A stretch of 64,000 nt of DNA from Fragilariopsis cylindrus CCMP1102 (lineage: Eukaryota; Bacillariophyta; Bacillariophyceae; Bacillariales; Bacillariaceae): NCBI GenBank assembly GCA_900095095.1, contig FMBT01000300.1, positions 310,001-374,000 of the forward strand, written 5' to 3'. Shown here piece by piece: positions 1 to 10,226 of the stretch (positions within the stretch are counted from its first letter, which is position 1; each line of letters starts with the position of its first letter). The position numbers and the translations under genes are program-made. The notes under the pieces were generated by a model that made no database searches, had not been told where the DNA came from, and saw only the letters and a list, made by a program, of their open reading frames with translations.

Positions 1-84
1 TTTCTATTTCTATTTGATCTTACTGCTCCCACCAAGACAGTACAGTAGAAGTAACATACAGTACTAATCATCAACACAACAACA

Positions 85-1215
85 ATGTCGAAGACACTCC
101 AACGTAATCTCAAGTCGAAAATCCCCAATGCATTGGCAGGTACGTGTTAAAAATAAAAAGAGCGGGAACAAATTTGCTGTACAGTAATAGTATCTATCAC
201 CCGCCGTTCTTTCATCTATTTCACTTGCTTGGTTTGGTATTTGTTTGTTGGATGCACGTACTATTGGTTGGTCGAGTCGTTAGTTGCTAGGCTTTTTGCT
301 CATTTTTATGTTTTTTCTTGTCACGTAAATCCATAATTGTTTTAATTAATATTGATATATTGATATATTAATACAGGGCCGGAATGGGACAGTAGTGATG
401 AAGAAGATAATGAGCCGGCAACGAAGAGCACGTCTCTAGTCGTGAAAAAAACTAAAACTACCAAGAGTAGTACTAAATCTGCAAAGGCAGGGACGAAATA
501 CGATGGCAAAATAGAAAAGAAAGAAGACGATGACAATGAAGGAAAGGATCTTGTTCTATATGTTGGTCATCTGCCAAAAGATTTTGAAGAAATAGATCTT
601 CGTAGGTTTTTGTCTCAATTTGGTAAGGTTTATAATTGTCGTGTTGCACGTAAAATTGAAACGGGAAAAACAAAAGGATTTGCCTTTGTTAGATTCGGAG
701 ACGATGAGGTGACACAAATCGCATGTGAGACACTTCATGGTTATTTCCTTGAAAAGCAACGATTAGTCTGTCAGGTCCGACCGGCTCATCCGGGTATGTT
801 TTTTGACACTGATAAGATGATTGATAAGCGACAAAAAAAGTTGGCATTGGAAACGAAACAACGGAATAACAATCTTGCCAATTCAGATAAATTGAAGGCT
901 ATCACATCCAAATTGGTAACTCGAGAAATGAAAAAAAGAGAAAGACTTGCGGCCCTAGGAGTTGACTATGACTTTCCTGGGTACAAATCGAATCAAACTG
1001 ATTTCGAAGAACAATTTGTACCCGAAGAAGATATAGATACAGCAGCATCGAATGGTGACAATGGGAGTGCTAAAAAGACTACATCATCGGCGGAGAAAAA
1101 GAAAAAAAGAAAGTCTATCGACAAAAAAGAGGAGCCCGTTGAAAAAACCCCTGAAAGGCTAACTAGATCTGCCAAAAAGTCACCGAATACCAAGAAGAGA
1201 CGAACTTCTTCATAA
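85..1215 (+). CDS. Nucleolar RRM protein, NIFK/Nop15-like (2 exons)
   Basis: Exon 1 is 85-139 and exon 2 is 377-1215, with a 237-nt GT-AG intron (140-376). The joined frame gives 297 aa. One RRM lies at about residues 75-150, with RNP2 'LYVGHL' (79-84) and RNP1 'KGFAFVRF' (118-125). After the RRM comes a segment 'RPAHPGMFFDTDK' that resembles the NIFK/Nop15 family, where the protein acts in 60S pre-ribosome maturation (Nop15) or binds Ki-67 (NIFK). The C-terminal third is Lys/Glu/Ser-rich with basic clusters ('KKKKRKS', 'KKSPNTKKRR') that fit nuclear or nucleolar import. The start at 85 is chosen because it is the first ATG and its short exon joins in frame. Family assignment is by remembered similarity; RRM is certain, the subfamily likely. 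Confidence 0.85.
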
Positions 1216-1408
1216 AAATTTATAGTCTCCGTTTGTTCTAGACACAGAACATACATCTATCTAAACAGGAAAATAGTTCATATATTTGATATGTAATTTG
1301 TGTGTAAAATGTAGAATACCTTCCCTTTTTTAATTGCATTCCAGTTTTATAGAGTGTAGCTCTACTAGAATCATCGACTCCGCGAAACATATTTCTCAAT
1401 ATATCACA

Positions 1409-2281
1409 TTACGAAACCCACTGACCTTCATAGTTGTTCCAACCAGACAGTGGATCGATATATTGGGGCAACACGGTTGCTTTTCTAAGTAGTTCAATAA
1501 GTGATCCATCTGCGTCGTAAATAAAGGCCCGTTCATATACAATATTACCAACCATGAATTGTTCTGCTTCTAGGGCAATGCGTAAGCTTTTCTGAGATAG
1601 TTTCAAGCTTTTTTCGTTGAGAGATTCCATCCATACAGAAAGGAGTAAGTTGTTGTTGTTATCCTTATCCTTATCCTTGTCCTTGTTGTTGTTATTATCA
1701 TCAGCGACGTTGGTAAGACTACTGTTTTGTATCGAGTTGGTAACATCTAATGCCAAATGATTCATACCGAGATATTCCTGGAACTTGAACAAGTCCAAAG
1801 CACGTCGTTTCAGGCCTTCCGGTTCGTTCAAAAGAAACGATGGGACTTCTATAAGTTCAATACGTGATTTTGGTAACGTTTTAGTCATCATCCAGGCAGC
1901 TTTAGCAGGTCCTGCTTTGAATTTTGCGGTAGGTTCAAACCCTAGTAGGCTATAGAATTCGATTGCCAAGGTTATGTTCCGTGTCTTCATAGCTGTGTGA
2001 TGTATATACCCGACGACGTCATCGTTGATATCCGTACAGTCGACTTCTTCATCGAAACCGTCGTCGTCGATAGATAGAGACAATTGTAGCGAATTCCTAT
2101 TGTTTTCCTCGTTGGATGATTTGCGGTGATATGGTATCGTTCGTCGTGATGCTGTGAAACTAAAACACACCAGCCTAGTTGCTAACAGAAAGAAAAAAAT
2201 CGTTATGATAAGAAGATGAATGATAATATTCTTGGCAACAACCACCAGATTGCGTTTTGAATCTTTTGAATAGCATCGCAT
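1409..2281 (-). CDS. VOC-superfamily (glyoxalase-fold) protein, probably plastid- or secretory-targeted
   Basis: Single exon, 290 aa from the ATG at 2281; the frame stays open further upstream but without an earlier ATG. A hydrophobic segment at about residues 20-36 is followed by 'CFSFTASRRT', which looks like a diatom signal-peptide/transit-peptide junction. From about residue 89 the protein has a vicinal oxygen chelate fold signature: 'YIHHTAMKTRNITLAIEFYS' with the first metal-ligand-like His, then 'GMNHLALDV' and the C-terminal 'ERAFIYDADGSLIELL' with the usual Glu. Similar proteins include glyoxalase I and dioxygenases. The substrate cannot be read from the sequence. A low-complexity insert of Asp/Asn/Lys repeats (about 1655-1705) sits in the middle of the domain. 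Convergent with the RRM gene, with under 200 nt between them. Confidence 0.75.
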   Translation of the reverse strand: MRCYSKDSKRNLVVVAKNIIIHLLIITIFFFLLATRLVCFSFTASRRTIPYHRKSSNEENNRNSLQLSLSIDDDGFDEEVDCTDINDDVVGYIHHTAMKTRNITLAIEFYSLLGFEPTAKFKAGPAKAAWMMTKTLPKSRIELIEVPSFLLNEPEGLKRRALDLFKFQEYLGMNHLALDVTNSIQNSSLTNVADDNNNNKDKDKDKDNNNNLLLSVWMESLNEKSLKLSQKSLRIALEAEQFMVGNIVYERAFIYDADGSLIELLRKATVLPQYIDPLSGWNNYEGQWVS

Positions 2282-2613
2282 GACCAATAACACAGTATAG
2301 GCTTGAATATCCTATAAATACTACAACAGAGCGGTAACTATTTGTACCGATCGAGCATCGTCGGATGATCATTGTAACGTACATCTTGTCCTTCTGCTCT
2401 TTACTTTGCAATTATGTTTTACGTTGTTCGTATTTTTTGACATTCGACACATGACTGAAATTTTTAATCACGCGTTGATGTCGAATTTTTTATCCTTCGA
2501 CCAGAATAAGAGCCGCTGAACAACATCGCAAAACAGAACAAAGAGATGAAATATTGAAAGCGAAGCGGTACTTATGACACGACGTGGATAGATAAATTAT
2601 ATTGATAAATTAA
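2282..2613. other. Intergenic gap, probable 5' region of the VOC gene
   Basis: About 330 nt, AT-rich. I see no gene, repeat or clear regulatory motif. It lies upstream of the minus-strand VOC gene and upstream of an unassigned plus-strand ORF. Confidence 0.5.
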
Positions 2614-3117
2614 AAGATAAATTGGTTCCAAGATAAGAGGGATCCTTCAACTACAACATGGTTCTTACTTCCATATTATTCTATTGCAATTGAATGCTCC
2701 TCAACAACCTACATCAGCTGGGATGGTACAAAACAATTGCATTGCTCTTGTACAACCGAGGGTAAAGGTAACATTTATTCTTTATTCTATTCTACGTATG
2801 AAAATGTGAAGAAACATAAAGCTATCCTTGCATCATGCATATTACCAAAGACACGCAAATTTAAAGTGAACAACTTGTTGTATGTACGTATTATGCAAAA
2901 AGACTTCAGTAAACTTGAACTACAACAACAGGACTACTTCTTACACAACAATAAGTGGTCTGTATTGATAGCAAATGTTGTTGATGTTGATAAAAAGGGA
3001 AATCCGTTTATTATGTTTGTGTATAGCAACCTTTCAAATACTGTATTGAAAACAAGTATTAAAAAACATGATTGTGTCTTAGTGGAATGGTTTATTACAA
3101 TGTACAGTAACCAATAG
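2614..3117 (+). CDS. Orphan open frame of unknown status, no ATG at its start
   Basis: The frame is open from 2614 to the stop at 3115-3117 (about 167 codons). It lacks an in-frame ATG until 'RIMQKDF' (2893), so it is either the last exon of a gene whose earlier exons I cannot find, or a gene remnant. The peptide contains 'TYISWDGTKQLHCSC', 'KVNNLLYVRIMQKDF' and 'HNNKWSVLIANVVDVDKKG'. Its residue mix (Tyr, Lys, Asn, hydrophobics) looks protein-like rather than random, but I recognise no family. No overlapping gene on the other strand explains it. Confidence 0.3.
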   Translation, partial: KINWFQDKRDPSTTTWFLLPYYSIAIECSSTTYISWDGTKQLHCSCTTEGKGNIYSLFYSTYENVKKHKAILASCILPKTRKFKVNNLLYVRIMQKDFSKLELQQQDYFLHNNKWSVLIANVVDVDKKGNPFIMFVYSNLSNTVLKTSIKKHDCVLVEWFITMYSNQ

Positions 3118-3777
3118 TGTTGTACGAATACAGCTATTTTTGCTATTGTCATAGCTAATGATCATTGGTATAAAATTATTTATTTATTCAATTACTAAAT
3201 TATTTACAGTATGTTTGATTTTGAAATGCACTTCATCATCGTCGCCGTCGTTGTCATAATGACGATATCTACGATGATGAAGAATCATCATCATCATCAC
3301 ATCTTTCTTCTTTCCTATTATTATCTAAAATAATATCATTACCTCGTCCTCCTGTTTCTTATTATTATCGTTATTATTATTATTACTACTACTACTACTG
3401 CTACTGCGTCGAACAATAATATTACCGAATTGACTTATTGGAATCATTATTATTCTTACTTATTACTATCTATCGTCGATCGTTTCAGTCGTTTTCGTTT
3501 ATAATTATCCATGAATACATCGTCGTTGTAATATCATTATTCCTTGTTGTAGTAGTATTCGAATCCATATAGTACTTGTTGCTGTTGTTGTTAATGGTTC
3601 GGTTCGCTGACGCTAGCGAACAAAAGAATTAAATAAATAATTGTATACAATTGTCTAAGTTTCTAATTTACAGATTTACAAACAACAACATCAGTAGAGA
3701 GTAAATTTTAAGTTAAATTATGTATTCCTATACTAATGTATAGATCCGACTTCTGTTTTCATTATACCTGTATAATA
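3118..3777. repeat. Low-complexity trinucleotide-rich intergenic stretch
   Basis: Positions about 3225-3600 are dense in ATT, ATC, CGT and TACTAC runs, for example 'ATTATTATTATTA' near 3374 and 'CTACTACTACTACTGCTAC' near 3388. No gene was seen. This is the 3' side of the minus-strand helicase-associated-domain gene. Confidence 0.6.
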
Positions 3778-5594
3778 TTACCATACCGCTGCAGGCTTTC
3801 TATCACCATCATCATCGTTGCTGTTGTTGGTAGTAGTCGATGTACCGTCATCGGTAGTCGATGTATCGACATCTATTGGAATGATTTCCCTTTTCATGCG
3901 CCATCTGAAACCAATCGCATCGAGTAAATTGATTCGTTCTGGTGTCATGTCACTTTTCCCTTTATGTAACCACAACTTGTATTGTGTCCGTTGGGTATTA
4001 ACCCATCGTCCAAGTTGAGGGTTCCTGGTGTAATCAAAAGGAACATTTGTATCTCTGTTTACTATCTCATACTCTACCAGCTCGGCATACATAAGTTGCC
4101 ATTTAATCGTCATCATATCACTACTCCATGCGAAACCAATCGCATCGAGTAAATTGATTCGTTCTGTTGTCAGTCCGCTTTCCTTTCCATTTAACAACAA
4201 ATTGTATTGTGTCCGTTGGGTATTAACCCATCGTCCAAGTTGAGGGTTCCTGGTGTAGTCTTTAGGAACATTTGTATGTTTGTTTAATGTGTTGTATTCT
4301 TTCAACTCATGATAGCGGCTTTGCCACTGAAGATCGAACGTCGTGGTGCTTCTTGTTGGATTGGTGCTTCTTTGAACACGTTGTGCCCTGTTTGCTGGGT
4401 AGGTGTGTCGGATGCGTTTCTTCTCGACTAAAATACTAATGAGACTGTTGTTGGTATCGGTACGAACCCTCATCGGAATGCGGTATCCGATATTATGTTT
4501 CAATATACGATTTTCTTCTTCAAGTTTCCTTATTTGTTCCTTCAACCTTTTGTTCTCTTCCCTAGTAGATTCCACACCGTCTAGTTGATTATTCGTACTT
4601 GTATCCGACATCTTCCAATAATTGATCGTAACAAGTCCTTTGTCGATGTCGTGACGAACTCCTTCCAATACTGTCACATAAACTTGGTATACTTTTGAAG
4701 ACACCTCGTACTTGACGCTGGATGTTGATAACTGATAGTACTTGTACCACGATTGAGAAGGTGGCCCGGAATAATTGATTGGAAATTTTGTTGGATCCAC
4801 AATTTGAGATGGGTGGCTGCTTGTTTTGAAAATGTAGAATAAATAACATACACCTTGGCTGTATATTTTTCCCTAATCGACGTAGTAAGTGGATTCTTCG
4901 TATCCGTTAACAAAGTAAGGCCGGTGTTACCATACTTATCGGAACAATGCCGACGATATAAGAATTGGTACGCTTCGTCATCCACGTTGTTTTGTCCAGT
5001 AAAACCAATGTATATCATATTTCCATCTTTCTTCACTGAATTGATCATGGTAATGAATTCTTGATGCATCGGATTATTGATGATGGACTTGAACAACACC
5101 TCGGAGGAAGCACTGGTGGGTGTGTTCGGATATGAACTTGGATGGGTGAGATAATCATCATAACGGAGGTGTTTGATCATCTCGTAATCGACAATCTTTT
5201 TGTAAAGTGCGGGATTTTGGAGATGAGTGATTGCCGTTGGAGATAGAGTAAAATATTTCTGTGATGGAGAAAGAATGTTTGACAAAGAATTTGTTCGTGT
5301 TGTTGTTGTTGATGTTGCTGCCATTGAATTATTCGACACTCCGACGCGGTCCCGCATCGATGGATCCATTTTAAGTTTGATTTGCAGGGGATAAGGAATG
5401 CTGCTAATACTAGCGGTGTCATTCATATCGTCGCCCTTGTTGTGGTCCCGCATCGATGGATCCATTTTAAATTTGATTCGCAGGGGATAAGGAATGCTGC
5501 TAATACTAGCGGTGTCATTCATATCGTCGCCCTTGTTGATATTGGATGACGTTGACGACGAGTAACGAGAGGTGGTAGAAGATATAGAGTTCAT
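3778..5594 (-). CDS. Helicase-associated (HA) domain protein with duplicated segments; frame change near 4730-4850
   Basis: Two overlapping minus-strand frames probably form one gene. The 5' frame (5594-4674) starts with Ser-rich sequence and two copies of a 32-residue unit ('KGDDMNDTASISSIPYPL'). It continues into a region with 'IYIGFTGQN' and 'LKLWIQQNF' that I cannot assign; a faint GIY-YIG look is not enough to name it. The 3' frame (about 4800-3778) has a short coiled coil ('ENKRLKEQIRKLEEEN') and two HA domains with 'YTRNPQLGRWVNTQRTQY' in each. HA domains occur in many copies in diatom proteins, often with unknown function. The frames can be joined by a 122-nt GT-AG intron (4853-4732), which removes plausible coding sequence; the alternative is a frameshift. 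Start 5594 is the first ATG. Confidence 0.6.
3981..4260 (-). repeat. HA-domain coding duplication, 225-nt period
   Basis: The blocks beginning ATTGTGTCCGTTGGGTATTA at 3981 and 4206 are nearly identical for about 55 nt. This gives a 225-nt (75-codon) period, one HA domain each. The near identity at DNA level points to a recent duplication or gene conversion between the two domain copies. Confidence 0.85.
5351..5543 (-). repeat. Coding tandem repeat, 2 x 96 nt
   Basis: Two copies of a 96-nt unit, starting at 5351 and 5447 with CCCGCATCGATGGATCCATT, differ at only a few bases. They encode the two 32-residue units near the N-terminus of the HA-domain protein. Confidence 0.9.
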
Positions 5595-5698
5595 TTTATT
5601 TATATGTGAATCAAAAAAAAGAATGGGAAATTCAATTCAATTCTCTCGTTTGTATTATTGTATTATGAGAGTTAAGAATGAATGAATGTGTAGACTTG

Positions 5699-5733
5699 TT
5701 CGAAACCACAAACTACTCTCAAGTGGTTTCGAA
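5699..5733. repeat. Inverted repeat, 11-bp perfect arms
   Basis: TTCGAAACCAC (5699-5709) and GTGGTTTCGAA (5723-5733) are exact reverse complements separated by 13 nt. It lies in the gap upstream of the HA-domain gene and could form a hairpin. No function is evident. Confidence 0.7.
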
Positions 5734-6000
5734 TAACTCTCAAGCTGTGTCTTGCTTTCGTCCATACATGTTCGGTCAATGAATATGGAGGTGTCTTGTG
5801 GGTGTCTTGTGTCTACCAATCCTACTGCCTCTCCTCTAATTAATTCGAACATTCTCAGCATTCCCATCGCCTCTCGTCTAAAATTCTTAACAAGAATTGT
5901 TAGTCACAGTTCAAAAATCTCTGAAAACTGCCTAGCTTAAGTAAAAATTGTATTGTATGTACATACAACAGTATCGAGGTCATCGATGACATACAATCCA

Positions 6001-6047
6001 TGACTCGATTTAATGGGACTGATTTCAGTCCCATGAGTTTCGAGTCA
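6001..6047. repeat. Two-tier hairpin (8 + 8 bp) in intergenic DNA
   Basis: TGACTCGA (6001-6008) pairs with TCGAGTCA (6040-6047). Inside it, TGGGACTG (6014-6021) pairs with CAGTCCCA (6026-6033) around an ATTT loop. Both tiers are perfect, separated by a small internal loop. The rest of 5595-6235 shows no gene. Confidence 0.7.
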
Positions 6048-6210
6048 CAGATAAAATACATCAGTCATAGTACAAGGATGAGTTGTATTGCGATGCTACG
6101 ACGTCTACTAGTACGTAAGGTATGATATAAAATAAGTTAGCAGTATAAAAAGAATTATGAACGTTGTGTATTGCAAAGGAACGAATATATGATTGGTTGG
6201 TTTGATATTT

Positions 6211-6251
6211 GATGAATGATCTGTTTCAAAAATGTGGAGATTAAAATCTCC
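6211..6251 (-). promoter_or_regulatory. Histone H2A mRNA 3' stem-loop and downstream element
   Basis: On the minus strand, GGAGATTTTAATCTCC (6251-6236) forms a 6-bp stem with a 4-nt TTTA loop, about 70 nt after the H2A stop. It is preceded by AAACC and followed by ACA, then GAAACAGA, which is also present after the other histone genes. The geometry matches the classic replication-dependent histone stem-loop that binds SLBP, and the second element sits where U7 snRNA pairs in animals. Its role here is inferred. Confidence 0.75.
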
Positions 6252-6321
6252 GGTTTGTTTTTTGTAATATGATGTCATGTGTAAAAAGTAAAAGACTTGT
6301 GTTGCAGGCAAGATATTGTAT

Positions 6322-6856
6322 TTATTTCTTGACAGACTTCTTTGGAAGTAAGACAGCGTGGATGTTTGGAAGAACACCACCAGATGCAATAGTAACACCA
6401 CCCAAAAGCTTGTTAAGTTCTTCATCATTCTTCACAGCAAGTGTGATATGACGTGGGACGATACGTGCCTTCTTGTTATCACGTGCAGCATTTCCAGCTA
6501 ATTCAAGGATTTCAGCACATAAGTATTCCAAGACAGCAGCAAGGTAGACAGGTGCACCAGCTCCCATACGGGTTGCGTATTTTCCTTGACGTAAGTATCT
6601 TCCGATACGACCAACAGGGAATTGTAATCCTGCCTTGGCAGAACTAGTAGTTGACTTCTTTTCGCCACGACCTAACGTACGTTAGAATTAGAATAAAGAA
6701 GGAAGGGAAAATATCGTTCGTTTCGTTAGAAAGAGACATGGCATGAATCAAATTTACAATTGTTTGTATCACGGAAGTGCATACATAGGGGACAAGGAAA
6801 CCAGGTTAGTGTACAAGCAACAAATTTGACATACCTCCTTTTCCTTTTCCAGACAT
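6322..6856 (-). CDS. Histone H2A (2 exons; exon 1 reads one base short)
   Basis: Exon 2 (6671-6322) encodes canonical H2A: '[20 protein letters not shown]', '[15 protein letters not shown]', '[20 protein letters not shown]' with the acidic-patch residues. A short exon 1 begins at the ATG at 6856 (MSGKGK...), with a GTATGT donor at 6835 and a TTAG acceptor at 6672-6673 (intron 164 nt). As written, exon 1 is 21 nt, while exon 2 needs a phase-1 partner, so the join is off by one base. The expected N-terminus would need one more A in the A/G-rich run at 6838-6848. This is most simply an assembly or sequencing slip. Divergent from H2B, with which it shares a roughly 480-bp promoter, as is usual for histone dimers. 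Confidence 0.9.
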
Positions 6857-7336
6857 GATGTTAGTTTTATTTGTTATAAGTTAAAATATTGATTTTGTGA
6901 GAGTGAATGAAGTGGAAGTAGTACTGTAGTGCTGTGTTTTCGAAGAGCGAGAAGAGAGAATTGGAATGCGTAATTTGTATCGTGCGTTTTCATCGTCTCG
7001 TTCTTTCCAAATTGCCGCGCCAGGAATTTTTATCGAAAAAAAAAAACACGTGTTAACCGCGCCAGGAATTGAAACGCCTGCCGTGCTCGAAAAAATTCTC
7101 CTTACAACACCGCGTTGTCTCGCTCAGTTTGCGTAGAGAAACGCGATTGAATTAAACATAGCGCGGCTAGTTGATACTAGGTACTGTATGGAAAAACAAA
7201 CGTGTTAAACCCGAGACAACGCGTGAAAGCACGAAAATCAAATGACATGAAAAAAAACAAGAGAAAAGAAAACATCAAGAAATCGACACGCTCAGCTCAC
7301 AATTTTTTTCAAACTCGAAAAATATAATATCCCAAA
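6857..7336. promoter_or_regulatory. Bidirectional H2A-H2B promoter
   Basis: The gap between the divergent H2A and H2B starts contains two copies of CCGCGCCAGGAATT (7015-7028 and 7057-7070, 42 bp apart) and a CACGTG E-box (7047-7052). A shorter form, GCGCCAGGATT, occurs in the H3-H4 promoter at 13523-13533. GCGCC-type sites resemble E2F-class S-phase elements, but the assignment is inferred. Confidence 0.6.
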
Positions 7337-7864
7337 ATGGTAAGGCGAAGATCCTTTTGCTCATCTCGTCTCTCGTATCTCGGTCGATATGTTTCGTCAT
7401 GTCGTCTTTCACATTACATCAACTGTACGCTCACGTCACTCACCTTCATTACTTCTTTCCTATCTCCTCCTCCTCCCATCCATCATTCAATTCAACTAAA
7501 GGCAAAAACTCCAAGTAAACAATCAAGCAAGAAGGCTGCACCAGCCAAGAAGACCGATGGTACCACCACCAAGCGTAAAAAAAAGCGTGTCGAATCTTAT
7601 TCCACATACATCTACAAGGTCTTGAAACAAGTCCATCCTGATACCGGTATCTCCAAGAAGGGTATGTCTATTATGAACTCCTTCATCAATGATATCTTTG
7701 AACGTATCGCAACTGAAGCAGGAAAGCTTGGAAAATACAACAAGAAAGCCACTCTTTCTTCACGAGAAATCCAAACTGCTGTCCGTTTAATGCTTCCTGG
7801 TGAACTTGCCAAGCATGCTGTTTCAGAAGGAACCAAGGCTGTTACCAAATTCAGTTCTGCCTAA
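7337..7864 (+). CDS. Histone H2B (first exon is only the ATG)
   Basis: Exon 1 is 7337-7339 (ATG alone) and the intron is 7340-7501 (GTAAGG...TAAAG, 162 nt). Exon 2 is 7502-7864, giving 121 aa starting M-AKTPSKQ. The intron happens to be stop-free and a multiple of three, so a naive reading adds 54 residues of non-histone sequence rich in Ser and Arg. The spliced product has the normal H2B tail and fold: '[20 protein letters not shown]', '[16 protein letters not shown]', '[20 protein letters not shown]'. Paired divergently with H2A. Confidence 0.93.
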   Translation: MVRRRSFCSSRLSYLGRYVSSCRLSHYINCTLTSLTFITSFLSPPPPIHHSIQLKAKTPSKQSSKKAAPAKKTDGTTTKRKKKRVESYSTYIYKVLKQVHPDTGISKKGMSIMNSFINDIFERIATEAGKLGKYNKKATLSSREIQTAVRLMLPGELAKHAVSEGTKAVTKFSSA

Positions 7865-7957
7865 ACAAATCAAAACAACAATACATATCTATATTGTATC
7901 ATTCGATTCGATTGATGTGATATACATTGTATAGTAACAAAAACAACAAAACAAACC

Positions 7958-7987
7958 GGAGATTTTAATTTCCACACTCTTAAACAG
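7958..7987 (+). promoter_or_regulatory. Histone H2B mRNA 3' stem-loop and downstream element
   Basis: GGAGATTTTAATTTCC (7958-7973) folds with one G-U pair in place of the G-C seen in the other three genes, so the stem is kept by a wobble pair. It is followed by ACACTC and TTAAACAGA. The stem begins 94 nt after the stop codon. Confidence 0.72.
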
Positions 7988-8914
7988 AAGAAAACCACAA
8001 CTCAATTCGAATGGGAAGCTATGAATTGTACTGTAGTTTTGACCCTATCTACGCTGTTGTCATCCCACTTATTAAACCATCTACAACAATTATATACAAA
8101 TTAGTTTGATACCATGAATGTAATAGACTTGCAAGATAAATCTCAACTCGCAATACCTTAAGGTATGAACAATAAATCTACTGACACTCACTTAAGATTT
8201 AGTAATTACTAGCTTAGCTACTGTAGTAGCAGTACGATTACAAGAATAGCGTCCAGCAACAACAACACTTACCTTACTGTGGTAATCATTGAATAATGAT
8301 AATGATAATAATAATAGTCAAAGCATACTAAAGAATAGTTATGGTGTTTGTAGAATTGTACTGTTGCAGGCTAGGCTGCAGAAGCTATGTCACTTTCAAT
8401 ATAAAATCCTAACCCTTAGCAATCATAGAGGTATATTGTACACAATGTAGGTGCCTTTATCTTGGTCAGCTTACTTATAGTAACATCTTGATTGACTGGT
8501 GCACATATCATTATGCACAGATTGGTTGGTCAGTTACATGCAGTCAAACTTCCTTTTTTCTGAGTTGGATCTCTGTTTGCCTACCGCTCTCTATTGATTG
8601 ATTCGATTCGACTCATTCGACTCGATTCGTTGATATGATTGCAAGATCGCAATCATGATTATTCTTGATGGCGCTGAATGAATTCGATATTCGACTTCAC
8701 TTTTACAAAATAAAATAAACAACAACACAACACAACTTCTCAAAGGTCCGAGAAAAGGAATGAATACGATTGATTTGATCGTACTTTTCACAAAACAAAA
8801 TAAACGACTACAGCACTCACCTTCGAAAGATCCGAGAAAGGGAATGCTACGATTGCCGCTTCCGTTCTCTACTACTAAGGTATCTGTTTCTCAAAAGATA
8901 ATACTTGAAAAAGG
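7988..8914. other. Intergenic gap between H2B and MMUT, with an 84-bp tandem duplication
   Basis: No gene is seen. Two imperfect copies of a roughly 73-nt block lie at about 8699-8771 and 8783-8855. Both contain ACTTTT(C)ACAAAA...AATAAAC, then TCCGAGAAA, then GGAATG and ACGATTG. They sit immediately upstream of the methylmalonyl-CoA mutase start and may be part of its promoter. Confidence 0.6.
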
Positions 8915-10193
8915 ATGATAGGTTTCAAACTTCCTTCGTTAGTCCTTCGTCGCTTTCGCAATGCTTCAGTTCAACCCTACTATCGATTATTTTCCTCGTC
9001 GACGTTTACCTTACCACCGTCGGTTCAACAATGGGAAAGACTTGCCAATAAGGAACTAGTTAAATCTCATGTAACGGTCGATTCACTTCGCACAGAACGT
9101 ATCACCCCCGAGAAAATCGAAATTCAACCTGTATACTGGGATTTGTCCGACAAGAACGAAGACGGTCCCGAAATGCCAGGGATTTTTCCTTTTACCAGAG
9201 GTCCATATGCTACCATGCACACGCATCGGCAGTGGACTATTAGACAGTACGCCGGATTTTCAACCGCCGAAGAAAGTAATAAATTTTATAAGAAAAATTT
9301 GGCAGCTGGACAACAAGGACTTAGCGTCGCTTTTGATTTACCAACTCATAGGTAAGGGAATGCGAATCTATACAATCATTCGGTATTTTGTTTCCAAAGT
9401 GCTTTATTTTCTAATTCTTTAATTTACCAATCATTCATTAATTTGTTAGGGGATATGATAGCGATCATGAGCGTGTAGTAGGAGATGTAGGTATGGCAGG
9501 CGTTTCGATAGACACTCTTAAAGATATGGAAATCCTTTTTGATGAGATCGATTTGACTAAAGTTTCTGTAAGTATGACTATGAACGGAGCTGTGCTACCG
9601 ATTCTTGCATTTTACGTCCAAGCGGCTATAGAACAAAGTCCCAACAAAGATCCAAGCGAGGTAATGGCTTCCCTGAAAGGGACGATTCAAAACGATATTC
9701 TCAAAGAATTCATGGTTAGGAATACATTTATTTATCCACCCGAACCATCAGTCAATAGAGTTATTGCAGATATCATGGGATACACAGCAGTTCATATGAC
9801 GAAATTCAATTCGATAAGTATATCAGGCTATCACTTACAAGAGGCAGGTGCTGATGCTGCAATTGAGATGGCATTTACGATTGCGGATGGCCTCGAGTAT
9901 CTCCGAACTGCTGTGGATGTTGCCAAATTGAATGTTGACGACGTAGCCCCGAGACTTTCTTTCTTTTGGGGTATCGGTCTTAATTTCTACACAGAGGTAA
10001 GGAAATGAAAAATGATGGTGCGAACGATCGATCATGACTGAGATAGATACTACATATTATCACTAATGGTCGTTTTGAACTGTTTTTGATATTGATATTG
10101 ATATTGATATTGTTATTGATATTGTTATTGTTATTGATATTGATATTGATATTGATATTGATATTGGTATTGATGTTGATTCTGACCTTGTTA

Positions 10194-10226
<33 letters not shown>

